Counted from the first letter of the stretch, positions 1 through 5,164 are shown. The stretch is DNA of 5,164 nucleotides from Desulfomicrobiaceae bacterium (GCA_003530935.1 DPEO01000024.1:1-5164), one strand, 5' to 3'. Notes: generated by a model not told the origin, from the letters alone. Made by a program: numbers and translations.

Positions 1-560
1 TCGGCGTCCTCTCCGTCTCGCACCGCCAGCCATTCCGCCCATTCTTCGTCCAGTTTCCGCTCGTGCTCGCTGTTGCTCGCCCAGGTGAAGCCCAGCCGCG
101 CTGCCTTGGCCTGGACGCGGTAGGCCCGGGCAAGGGGCGGCAGGGAGGCGGGAACCGAGTCCAAGGCCCCTTGGGGGGCGTCGTCTTTTTCTGCTTTTTC
201 CGCCTTTTTGATGCGCTCCCAAGTGGCGATGATGCTCGTCATCTCTTTGCTCGCATCGCCGTAGACGTGGGGGTGGCGGCGGATCATCTTGGCCTCGGCC
301 TCGCGGGCGGCGTGGGTGAGGAAGTCCGGCTGATCCCGCTCCAGCAGACGGCCGATGAAGAGAAGGATGAAGAGGGTATCCCCCCATTCCTCGGCGCATG
401 CCGCCATATCACCGCTGCGAATGGCGTCCACCAGTTCGCAGGCCTCTTCCAAGAGGTATTCGGCCAGGGTGTGGGGGGTCTGTTTTTGGTCCCAGGGACA
501 GCCCGAAGGACCGAGTAAGGTATCGATGACCGCAAGCAGCGGGCTGAAATCAGGAGCCAT
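1..560 (-). CDS. mazG: MazG-type nucleoside triphosphate pyrophosphohydrolase (3' part outside window)
   Basis: The minus strand is open from the ATG at 560-558 to the window edge: 186 codons with no stop, so the C-terminus is missing. MazG hydrolyses (d)NTPs to NMP and pyrophosphate, clearing non-canonical nucleotides from the cytosol. Seen in the translation: GCPWDQKQT at residues 20-28, the magnesium-binding helices with E38, E39, E42 and D45, then E57/E58 and D61 (EEWGD), and RRHPHVYGD at 94-102. These are hallmarks of the N-terminal MazG domain. A Lys/Glu-rich linker (about 117-128) leads to a second-domain start with ARAYRVQAKAARLGFTW (144-160). E. coli MazG has 263 residues and two such domains, so most of the second is cut off here. 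A GAGGAG Shine-Dalgarno lies 7 bases before the start. The start overlaps the end of cvpA by 11 bases, suggesting translational coupling. Family is confident; the exact substrate is not shown by sequence. Confidence 0.93.
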   Translation of the reverse strand, partial: MAPDFSPLLAVIDTLLGPSGCPWDQKQTPHTLAEYLLEEACELVDAIRSGDMAACAEEWGDTLFILLFIGRLLERDQPDFLTHAAREAEAKMIRRHPHVYGDASKEMTSIIATWERIKKAEKAEKDDAPQGALDSVPASLPPLARAYRVQAKAARLGFTWASNSEHERKLDEEWAEWLAVRDGEDA

Positions 561-1110
561 GGAGCATCTCCTCAAGGGTTTGGGGGAGTTTGCGCAGCCG
601 CTCCAGGGCGGATCTGCCTGCTTCAAAGCGGCGGCGCAGGTCTTCCGGGACAAGATGTTGGAGCGCGGCCTCGTTGGCCCTGTTGATGAGGGGGACAAGG
701 CGGGATGTGGCGATGAAGTCGGTATGCGGCGGGACGAAGGCGGTGACGAGCAGCACCGCCACGCAGGCCAGTACACCGGCCTTGGCAAACCCCATGGCCC
801 CGCCGGCCAATCGGTCCAGCCAACCGAGGGACACGAGGCGCAGGAGCCCCCGGAGCAGGCGGGCGGCCCCATGGAGCAGGAGCACCGTGGCAGCCAAGAG
901 CAGGACGAAGGCGGTAAAGCGGGCAGCGCCCTCTCCGAGGTGTGCCGTACGCATGACCCATGGGGCCAAGAGCTCGTAGCCGGAACTGGCCACCAGGAAG
1001 CCGACGAGGATGCCTGCCAGGGAGGCGACCTCGAGCACCAGGCCGCGCAGCATCCCCCGCACGGTAAAGAAGGTGGCAATGGCAATGAGCACGGCGTCCA
1101 GGAGATTCAT
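550..1110 (-). CDS. cvpA: CvpA family inner-membrane protein
   Basis: This 186-residue membrane protein begins MNLLDAVLIAIATFFTVRG. CvpA was named for colicin V production in E. coli; its molecular role is still unclear, with links to envelope function. Four hydrophobic segments are visible, roughly residues 4-18, 22-43, 63-84 and 103-126. The family pattern is present: N2/D5 at the start, RGxxRGL at 18-24, the WLDRLAGGAMGF block at 97-108 opening the fourth helix, and an S136-containing SRLVPLI after it. The tail (150-186) is charged and probably cytosolic. The frame stays open upstream to 1305, but the extra 65 residues are Ser/Arg/Pro-rich, run back through the divergent intergenic region into the next gene, and lack family similarity. 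AAGGA lies 6 bases before the chosen ATG. It overlaps mazG downstream, so the two are probably one operon. No obvious promoter of its own was found. Confidence 0.9.
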   Translation of the reverse strand: MNLLDAVLIAIATFFTVRGMLRGLVLEVASLAGILVGFLVASSGYELLAPWVMRTAHLGEGAARFTAFVLLLAATVLLLHGAARLLRGLLRLVSLGWLDRLAGGAMGFAKAGVLACVAVLLVTAFVPPHTDFIATSRLVPLINRANEAALQHLVPEDLRRRFEAGRSALERLRKLPQTLEEMLHGS

Positions 1111-1192
1111 GGGCGTTCCTTGACAGGGGGAAGCGGCCTTCCGTAGAGATGCAGGTCTTGTGTTTGGAAATTCAAAAAAGCGAGGCGACCGC
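1111..1192. promoter_or_regulatory. Divergent intergenic region between cvpA and the small unassigned gene
   Basis: These 82 bases must hold the signals for both directions. Rightwards there is a perfect TTGACA at 1120-1125 with a weak -10 candidate TAGAGA at 1144-1149 (18-base spacing), which would put the transcript start about 37 bases before the ATG at 1193. Leftwards, TTGAAT (1175-1170) is the only fair -35 candidate, and no convincing -10 follows at the right distance. The rightward -35 sits beside the cvpA ribosome-binding region, so the two transcripts may overlap at their 5' ends. The promoter calls rest on motif matching by eye. Confidence 0.45.
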
Positions 1193-1537
1193 ATGGCATA
1201 CGATATTCGGCTTGTAAAGTTGGTCGGTGGGGACATGGTGCTGGGGAAATGGAACGCGGAGCGGGAAGTGTTGCAGGACCCGGCCGTGCTCCAGACTCTG
1301 CCCACGGCCCAAGGCGGGGTCCAGATGCTCCTGCTTCCCTTTGGCTATCCCTTTGATACGGAAATAGAAGGGGAAATCGACGGGCGCCATATCATCTATC
1401 ACTACAAGTCCGTACCGGAGGAGCTCAAGACCAAGTATTTGGAGGCCTCGAGCAACCTCACTTTGGCGACTCCGGGCAGCCTGGACCTGTCCGGCCTTGG
1501 CGGCAAGGTTACGGACTTCGGGAAAATCATCAAATAG
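1193..1537 (+). CDS. Small conserved-looking protein of unknown function, possibly Sm-like fold
   Basis: A 114-residue soluble protein with no signal peptide, membrane segment or cysteine. The start at 1193 (MAYDIRLVKLVGGDMVLGKW) is preferred over an in-frame GTG at 1160: GAGG lies 7 bases upstream and the amphipathic strand begins right there. I do not recognise a named family. The layout is suggestive: a first strand with 'IRLVKLVGGDMVLGKW' (5-20), a 'LQDPAVLQTLP' segment (27-37), a hydrophobic strand ending in a proline (MLLLPF, 45-50), then 'HIIYHYKSVPEELKTKYLEA' (66-85). Small bacterial and phage Sm-like (LSm) proteins share this order of a 'GE/D' strand, an 'nP' turn, a 'P' strand and a 'P..l...Y' helix. 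That is inference only. The tail (91-114) is Gly/Leu-rich and may be flexible. The gene is followed at once by a strong terminator, so it is probably monocistronic. Coding status is well supported, function is not. Confidence 0.82.
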   Translation: MAYDIRLVKLVGGDMVLGKWNAEREVLQDPAVLQTLPTAQGGVQMLLLPFGYPFDTEIEGEIDGRHIIYHYKSVPEELKTKYLEASSNLTLATPGSLDLSGLGGKVTDFGKIIK

Positions 1538-1558
1538 GGCGCGGACGGTCTTCGCGCC
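1538..1558 (+). other. GC-rich inverted repeat just after the stop codon
   Basis: GGCGCG at 1538-1543 and CGCGCC at 1553-1558 form a 6-bp stem with a 9-base loop directly behind the TAG of the small gene and directly before the main terminator hairpin. It has no T-tract of its own, so it may simply stabilise the 3' end or assist the next hairpin. Confidence 0.4.
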
Positions 1559-1559
1559 G

Positions 1560-1587
1560 AAAAGGGTGGCCCGGCCCACCCTTTTTT
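1560..1587 (+). terminator. Intrinsic (rho-independent) terminator, possibly a leader hairpin of the next gene
   Basis: AAAAGGGTGG (1560-1569) pairs perfectly with CCACCCTTTT (1576-1585) around a 6-base loop, and six T's run from 1582 to 1587. This is a textbook rightward terminator for the gene ending at 1537. A-residues on the left arm give a short U-tract on the other strand as well, so it could work both ways. The last T is only 12 bases before the start codon of the radical SAM gene. Confidence 0.85.
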
Positions 1588-1599
1588 CGTCTTTATTGC

Positions 1600-4101
1600 A
1601 TGAAAGAACTCCTCCCTCTTTTTTCCCGTCCCAGCCACTACCTTGGTACCGAGATCGGTGCGGTGCACAAGGAGGCGGCTGCGGTGCGGGTGCACGTGGC
1701 CTTGGCCTTCCCCGACCTCTATGAAGTGGGGATGTCGTATTTAGGACAGCGCATCCTATACGGGGTACTCAACGCGCAGCCGTGGATTTGGGCGGAGCGG
1801 GTGTTTGCCCCCAGCCCGGACGTGGGGGAGCTTTTGCGCTCCCGGCAGGTCCCCTTGGCTACGCTGGAGAGCGACACCCCCTTGGGGCGGTTGGACGCGG
1901 TGCTGGTGAGCCTCACCCACGAGCTGTGCTATACCACGGTGCTGTGGATGTTGGAGCTTGCGGGCATTGCGCTGCGCGCCGCAGACCGGGGGCAGGCAGA
2001 TCCTCTCGTGGTGGCTGGCGGCGGCTGTGTGTTCAACGCTGAGCCCTTGGCGCCGTTCGTGGACGTCATGGTGCTGGGCGACGGAGAAGAGGCGGTGCTG
2101 GATCTGGCCCGCGCCGTGGATCAGGCCAAGGCTGCGGGGTGGAGTCGGCAGGAACTCTTGGCGCATCTTTCCGAAATACCTGGTTTTTACGTCCCTGCAT
2201 TTTTTACCCCGGACGCCGGCGGCCGCATGCAGGGGCCGGCAGTGGTACGCAAACGCGCGGTGCCCCATCTTGATGCGACGCCCTTTCCTACGCAGCAGAT
2301 CGTGCCCTTCGGCAAACCGGTGCACGATCGCCTTACCGTGGAGATCGCCCGGGGCTGTACCCGGGGCTGCCGCTTCTGTCAGGCGGGTATGATCTACCGG
2401 CCGGTGCGCGAGCGGGCCGTCTCCACGGTCACGCGGCTCATCAAGGACGGGCTGGCGGCCACCGGGAGCGAGGAAGTGTCTTTTTTGTCCCTCAGTACCG
2501 GGGATTTTACCGGCCTTACCCGGCTCTTTGCCGAAACCTACTCCCGGTGCCGGGCGGAGCAGGTGTCCATCGCCCTGCCTTCCTTGCGGGTGGGGTCCGT
2601 GCCGCCCGAGCTCATGGCCCTTTTGGCCAGCATCCGGCGCACCGGTCTCACTTTGGCCCCAGAGGCCGGCACGCAGCGTCTGCGCGATGTCATCAACAAA
2701 GGCATCACCGAAGAGGCGCTGTTGCGCCACACCTCCCAGGCGTTTGCCTTGGGATGGCAGCAAGTGAAGCTCTATTTCATGATCGGGCTGCCCACGGAAA
2801 CCGACGAGGATCTGCTCGGCATCATCGAGCTGTGCCGTAAGGTGGCGGAGACCGCGCCGTCGCGCAAGCGCCTGCAGGTGACGGCGGCGGTATCGCCTTT
2901 TGTGCCCAAGGCACATACGCCCTTCCAATGGGAGGCGCAGATCTCGCGCGCTGAGGTGGAGCGGCGGATCGCTTTTTTGCGCCAGGCTGCCCGGCCCTAC
3001 AAGTTTGTGCGCCTCAAGTGGCACAGTCCGGCCATGACCTTTCTGGAGGGGGTGTTCTCCCGTGGAGACCGGGCCTTGGCCCCGGTCATCGAAGCGGCCT
3101 TGGCCCGCGGGGCCGTGCTTTCCAGCTGGGAAGACCACTTGCAACTCGACCGTTGGATGGAGGCCTTTGCGGCTTGCGGCGTGGATCCCGAGGCCTACCT
3201 TGCCGCGCGCGACCCGCACGCCCCATTGCCGTGGGATCATCTCAGTTCCGGGGTCACTCGGGAGTTCTTGCTGCGTGAATGGGCGCGTGCCCTGGCCGGT
3301 AAGACCACTCCCGATTGTCGTTTCGGCGCCTGTCGGGCCTGCGGGGTTTGTCCTGGAGAGGACGAGGCGCTCGCCCCGCGCCTGCAGCCGGAAACCGAGG
3401 CCGAGGCCGAGGCCGTGGCCCCGGCGGTGGAGCAGGTGGATCTTACTGCCCGTGAGGCGCGTTTCCGCATCGTCTATAGCGTGCTCGGCCCCGCCGTGTA
3501 CTTGAGCCAATTGGAGCTGCAACGCCTGTTTGAGCGGGCGTTCCGACGCGCCCGGATCCCCCTTGCCTTTAGCGCCGGTTTTCATCCTGCACCGCTCATG
3601 TCCTTTTCTCGGGCTCTGCCGGTGGGAGTAGGGAGTTTGTGCGAAGGGATGGAGATCTTCACCCGAGAGTGGGTGTCCCCGCAGGCCATGGCTACGCTGG
3701 TCAGTGCCGAGCTGCCGACGGGCATGCGCGTGGTGGAGGTGACCCCGTTGCCGCTCACCGGCAAAATGGCCGAGGCTGTGGAAGAAGACTTTGAGGTCAC
3801 GTGCGTGGACCCGACCGCGCGCTGGCGCTTGGCCGACCAGTGGGCGGCGTTCCAAGCCGCCTCGTCGTGGGTGGTGGAAAAGCCCTCCAAGCGGGGATCA
3901 CGCTCCGTGGACGTACGCGCCATGGTCCAGGCGGTGCGGGAGGTGGAAAACGGCTGGGTGGTGACGTTCTCCTGGGAGACGGAGGGCTATGCAAGCCCCC
4001 TTTGGGTGCTGCGTGCAGTGGATCCAGATTTTGATTTGGCCCAGGTGCGGGTGGTGAAAGTGGCGCGGCGCATGGAGGCCGGCCGCGCCACCGAGAAATA
4101 G
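1600..4101 (+). CDS. Radical SAM protein fused to a DUF2344 domain (TIGR03960 + TIGR03936)
   Basis: An 833-residue fusion of two domains often found together or as neighbours. Its function is not established. The N-terminal part (1-about 240) is the B12-binding-like region of TIGR03960 proteins: LPLFSRPSHYLG at 5-16, FPDLYEVGMSYLG at 37-49, ERVFAPSPD at 66-74, and VAGGGCVFNAEPL...VLGDGEEA at 138-165. The radical SAM core follows, with C253-x3-C257-x2-C260 for the 4Fe-4S cluster that cleaves S-adenosylmethionine, and conserved-looking STGDFTG (299-305), APEAGTQRLRDVINKGIT (353-370) and YFMIGLPTETDEDL (392-405). A second cluster, C573-x4-C578-x2-C581-x2-C584, could bind another Fe-S centre or zinc. 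After an Ala/Glu linker (598-612) the DUF2344 domain begins near 620 (RFRIVYSVLGPAVYLSQLELQ, FSAGFHPAPLMSF). The ATG at 1600 keeps the family N-terminus, yet no Shine-Dalgarno precedes it. An RNA- or protein-modifying role is only a guess. Confidence 0.95.
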   Translation: MKELLPLFSRPSHYLGTEIGAVHKEAAAVRVHVALAFPDLYEVGMSYLGQRILYGVLNAQPWIWAERVFAPSPDVGELLRSRQVPLATLESDTPLGRLDAVLVSLTHELCYTTVLWMLELAGIALRAADRGQADPLVVAGGGCVFNAEPLAPFVDVMVLGDGEEAVLDLARAVDQAKAAGWSRQELLAHLSEIPGFYVPAFFTPDAGGRMQGPAVVRKRAVPHLDATPFPTQQIVPFGKPVHDRLTVEIARGCTRGCRFCQAGMIYRPVRERAVSTVTRLIKDGLAATGSEEVSFLSLSTGDFTGLTRLFAETYSRCRAEQVSIALPSLRVGSVPPELMALLASIRRTGLTLAPEAGTQRLRDVINKGITEEALLRHTSQAFALGWQQVKLYFMIGLPTETDEDLLGIIELCRKVAETAPSRKRLQVTAAVSPFVPKAHTPFQWEAQISRAEVERRIAFLRQAARPYKFVRLKWHSPAMTFLEGVFSRGDRALAPVIEAALARGAVLSSWEDHLQLDRWMEAFAACGVDPEAYLAARDPHAPLPWDHLSSGVTREFLLREWARALAGKTTPDCRFGACRACGVCPGEDEALAPRLQPETEAEAEAVAPAVEQVDLTAREARFRIVYSVLGPAVYLSQLELQRLFERAFRRARIPLAFSAGFHPAPLMSFSRALPVGVGSLCEGMEIFTREWVSPQAMATLVSAELPTGMRVVEVTPLPLTGKMAEAVEEDFEVTCVDPTARWRLADQWAAFQAASSWVVEKPSKRGSRSVDVRAMVQAVREVENGWVVTFSWETEGYASPLWVLRAVDPDFDLAQVRVVKVARRMEAGRATEK
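3397..3414 (+). repeat. Three tandem GAGGCC hexamers in the interdomain linker
   Basis: Three exact GAGGCC units encode Glu-Ala repeats between the second Cys cluster and the DUF2344 domain, followed by a near copy (GTGGCC). In-frame hexamers can expand or shrink without a frameshift, so linker length may vary between strains. Confidence 0.75.
4060..4091 (-). terminator. GC-rich hairpin downstream of the mucR-like gene
   Basis: GTGGCGCGG (4060-4068) is a perfect inverted repeat of CCGCGCCAC (4083-4091), giving a 9-bp stem and 14-base loop inside the last codons of the radical SAM gene. Read leftwards it lies about 11 bases past the mucR stop, but only three U's follow it. It is a weak candidate terminator for mucR, and it may instead be chance pairing in GC-rich coding sequence. 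Confidence 0.35.
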
Positions 4102-4102
4102 G

Positions 4103-4510
4103 CTACTCGGCGGCAGCCTTGGCGATGCCGCGCTTTTCCCACAGGCGCATGTCCTGCATCTTTTTGCGGCGATCGCGGGCCAGGGATTTGGCCACCAGGG
4201 AGGTGTCTTTCTTGTAGCCCCATTTTTCCTTGTATTCTTTGGGGCTGAGGCCATGGGTGGCCAGGTGGCGTTTGGTGAGGACCTTGAAGGTCTTTCCGCA
4301 CTCCATGCAGGTGATGGACTTTTCGCGGATGGCCTTTTTGGGGTCCATGCCCTCCATGGGCTCCCCTTCTTCAGGAGCGGTTTCCACGGCAACGTTGCGG
4401 ATGCTCGTGGTCAATTTTTTGAGCATGGAGGTGATTTCTTCTTCGGTCATGGTACGCACGCTGGCTTGTGCTTTGACGATTTCCAGAGCTTGTTTGAGAT
4501 AATCTTCCAT
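4103..4510 (-). CDS. MucR/Ros family zinc-finger transcriptional regulator
   Basis: A 135-residue DNA-binding protein of the Ros/MucR family. In alphaproteobacteria these regulators control surface polysaccharide, motility and virulence genes, repress their own promoter and act somewhat like H-NS on AT-rich DNA. The targets here are unknown. The zinc site is C68-x2-C71-x10-H82-x3-H86, followed by GLSPKEYKEKWGYKK (87-101) and a basic stretch (ARDRRKKM, 111-118), which is the family's DNA-binding block. The N-terminal 1-40 (MEDYLKQALEIVKAQASVRT...) is helical and likely mediates oligomerisation; residues 41-57 are an acidic linker. The whole pattern matches what I recall from Desulfovibrio MucR-like proteins. 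The start is firm: AGGAGG at 4524-4519, 8 bases before the ATG. It converges on the radical SAM gene with one base between stops and diverges from the gene at 4637. Confidence 0.93.
   Translation of the reverse strand: MEDYLKQALEIVKAQASVRTMTEEEITSMLKKLTTSIRNVAVETAPEEGEPMEGMDPKKAIREKSITCMECGKTFKVLTKRHLATHGLSPKEYKEKWGYKKDTSLVAKSLARDRRKKMQDMRLWEKRGIAKAAAE
4110..4137 (+). terminator. Candidate terminator of the radical SAM gene, inside the mucR 3' end
   Basis: GCGGCA (4110-4115) pairs with TGCCGC (4126-4131) across a 10-base loop, with four T's at 4134-4137 after a GC. Read rightwards it starts 8 bases after the radical SAM stop codon. The stem is short and the T-tract modest, so this is a possible rather than certain terminator. 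Confidence 0.4.
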
Positions 4511-4636
4511 AGGTCGGTCCTCCTATTGTGGGTCGATGAACATATAAAGGTTGCTAGGAACAAAGTGTTCTGTTGTCAATATGCAGAAGGCGCTGTTGGA
4601 TTTTTTTTTCGTAGATTTATTTGAAGGAGATATGCC
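4511..4636. promoter_or_regulatory. AT-rich divergent control region of the mucR-like gene and the gene at 4637
   Basis: This 126-base region is visibly richer in A and T than its flanks. Leftwards (mucR) there is a perfect TTGACA at 4579-4574 with a weak -10 (TAGCAA, 4556-4551) at 17-base spacing; a TATA-like stretch lies nearer the gene at 4548-4541. Rightwards, TTGTCA (4573-4578) with TTGGAT (4596-4601) at 17 bases is a fair candidate. The two -35 boxes overlap almost completely on opposite strands, so one bound protein could affect both directions. A palindrome lies beside them and a T9 tract at 4601-4609. Promoter positions are by eye only. Confidence 0.5.
4558..4570. promoter_or_regulatory. 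Palindromic candidate operator GAACA-N3-TGTTC
   Basis: GAACA (4558-4562) and TGTTC (4566-4570) are perfect inverted arms around AAG. The site lies within the spacer of the candidate leftward mucR promoter and just upstream of the rightward -35 box, where a bound repressor would act. A dimeric regulator could bind it. The spacing is one base longer than the Gram-positive LexA box, so I do not assign it to LexA. Confidence 0.35.
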
Positions 4637-5122
4637 ATGAGTGTTCCCAAAGCTGCGGTGCGCGAAGTTGCAAAAGTGTTTCATTTTGAGTTTTGGCTGC
4701 GGTACTATTTCATTCAAGAGGCGGAAGACGGCTTGCGCCTCGTGCTCACCCCGGAGCAGGAGATGCAGATGCGCCGCTCTTTTCCGGAGATGTGGGAGCT
4801 GGTGGAGCGGCTCCAAGAGGAGCCGTTGTCGCCGCAGCTTTCGCAGCAGGCGGTGGGCGAGTACCTTCAGCTCTACGTGGAGGGGAAGAAGTTTGCGCCC
4901 AATACGGTGCCCAATGTCTTGGATTCCAAAGACTTTGAAGTGGAGATGTACCTCTTTGACACCTGGGTGGAGCTCCACGAGGACCAGTTGATGGAGAAGA
5001 TCTACGGCTTCGACTGGTGGATGCATGTCTATGAGAAGTGGCGCGAGGGAGAAGGGGCCAAGCACATGGAGGAGAGCCTGAAAAATCAAGTCAAACAGCA
5101 TAGCTCGCCCACTGTGCACTAA
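4637..5122 (+). CDS. Unassigned acidic, tryptophan-rich cytosolic protein
   Basis: A 161-residue protein beginning MSVPKAAVREVAKVFHFEFW. Translation initiation is well marked, with AAGGAG at 4624-4629 and 7 bases to the ATG. It has no signal peptide, membrane segment or cysteine, and no motif I can tie to a family; a conserved hypothetical protein of Desulfovibrio-like bacteria seems likely. Visible traits: an aromatic N-terminal helix (FHFEFWLRYYF, 15-25), a Glu/Leu-rich middle (39-62), a central turn region FAPNTVPNVLDSKDFEVEMYLF (86-107) and an aromatic C-terminal half with W110, W127, W128 and W135 (TWVELHEDQL, FDWWMHVYEKW). The mixture suggests a small alpha/beta or helical domain. It diverges from the mucR-like gene and shares its control region, so it may be under MucR control. 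Its TAA overlaps the ATG of the next frame. Confidence 0.83.
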   Translation: MSVPKAAVREVAKVFHFEFWLRYYFIQEAEDGLRLVLTPEQEMQMRRSFPEMWELVERLQEEPLSPQLSQQAVGEYLQLYVEGKKFAPNTVPNVLDSKDFEVEMYLFDTWVELHEDQLMEKIYGFDWWMHVYEKWREGEGAKHMEESLKNQVKQHSSPTVH

Positions 5123-5164
5123 TGGAGGACGGAACGTTCGTGCACGGCGGTGCAGTCCACGCCG
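5122..5164 (+). CDS. Start of a further gene, product uncertain (truncated by window end)
   Basis: An ATG at 5122-5124 overlaps the preceding stop as TAATG and opens a frame of 14 codons to the window edge: MEDGTFVHGGAVHA. An in-frame GTG at 5140 is an alternative start, with GGAGG at 5124-5128 some 11 bases upstream; the ATG itself has no good Shine-Dalgarno and would rely on coupling. The early HGG followed by a small-residue run recalls the N-terminus of CobC/CobD-type threonine-phosphate decarboxylases (HGG-x-x-x-A), but this is far too short to assign. Confidence 0.4.
   Translation, partial: MEDGTFVHGGAVHA

Noticed and set aside
355..1146. 263-codon open frame on the plus strand opposite mazG and cvpA
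   Set aside because: It is antisense to two recognised genes and low in complexity (Gly, Gln, Glu, His), without plausible domains.
1160..1192. Upstream GTG start for the small unassigned gene
   Set aside because: No ribosome-binding site precedes it, the added residues are Lys/Arg-rich with no pattern, and a GAGG sits correctly before the ATG at 1193.
1111..1305. 65-residue N-terminal extension of CvpA
   Set aside because: It would overlap the divergent small gene and the intergenic region, is unlike CvpA, and the ATG at 1110 has a good Shine-Dalgarno and the family N-terminus.
1588..1602. Leaderless transcript starting at the radical SAM ATG
   Set aside because: No -10 or -35 elements sit at the right distances; that space is taken up by the terminator hairpin.
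1756..3855. 699-codon open frame on the minus strand opposite the radical SAM gene
   Set aside because: It lies entirely within a confidently assigned gene, has a His/Gly/Arg-rich composition with no family motifs, and is expected from codon bias in GC-rich DNA.
4558..4570. LexA (SOS) box
   Set aside because: The arms read GAAC-N5-GTTC, one base longer than the Gram-positive LexA site, and neither flanking gene is an SOS gene.
4577..4612. Terminator at the T9 tract 4601-4609
   Set aside because: Only a 3-bp CAG/CTG pairing precedes the T-run, and it lies upstream of a gene rather than after one. A role in AT-rich regulator binding or promoter bending is more likely.

Overview
The window is a gene-dense, GC-rich stretch of bacterial chromosome holding six genes and the start of a possible seventh. 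The best guide to the organism is the MucR/Ros-type regulator at 4103-4510. Its form (N-terminus starting MEDYLKQALEIVKAQ, finger CMECGKTFKVLTKRHLATHG, then a KEYKEKWGYKK block) is the one I associate with Desulfovibrio and relatives. The fused TIGR03960/TIGR03936 radical SAM protein also fits. I infer a sulfate-reducing Desulfovibrionales-like member of the Desulfobacterota (former Deltaproteobacteria). No mobile element, CRISPR array, tRNA or rRNA is visible.

Layout: on the left, a minus-strand pair cvpA (1110 to 550) and mazG (560, running off the left edge) overlaps by 11 bases and looks like one transcription unit. It encodes a membrane protein of the colicin V production family and a house-cleaning NTP pyrophosphohydrolase. 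A short divergent intergenic region (1111-1192) with a plausible sigma-70 promoter leads rightwards to a small unassigned protein (1193-1537) with a faint Sm-like look. A clear intrinsic-terminator hairpin (1560-1587) follows, and 13 bases later begins the largest gene, an 833-residue radical SAM/DUF2344 fusion (1600-4101) with no visible Shine-Dalgarno sequence.

The radical SAM gene converges with the mucR-like gene, with one base between the stop codons. Each gene seems to have its hairpin inside the other's coding end. The mucR-like gene and an acidic, tryptophan-rich protein of unknown function (4637-5122) diverge from a relatively AT-rich 126-base region. That region carries a short palindrome, a T9 tract and candidate promoter elements, and is a natural place for MucR autoregulation. 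The last gene's stop overlaps the ATG of another reading frame that leaves the window (TAATG).

This is mostly core-genome housekeeping rather than a defence island or mobile region, and I see no clear new multi-gene system. The points most worth a second look are the radical SAM fusion of unknown function, the hairpin directly before its start codon, and the mucR control region.
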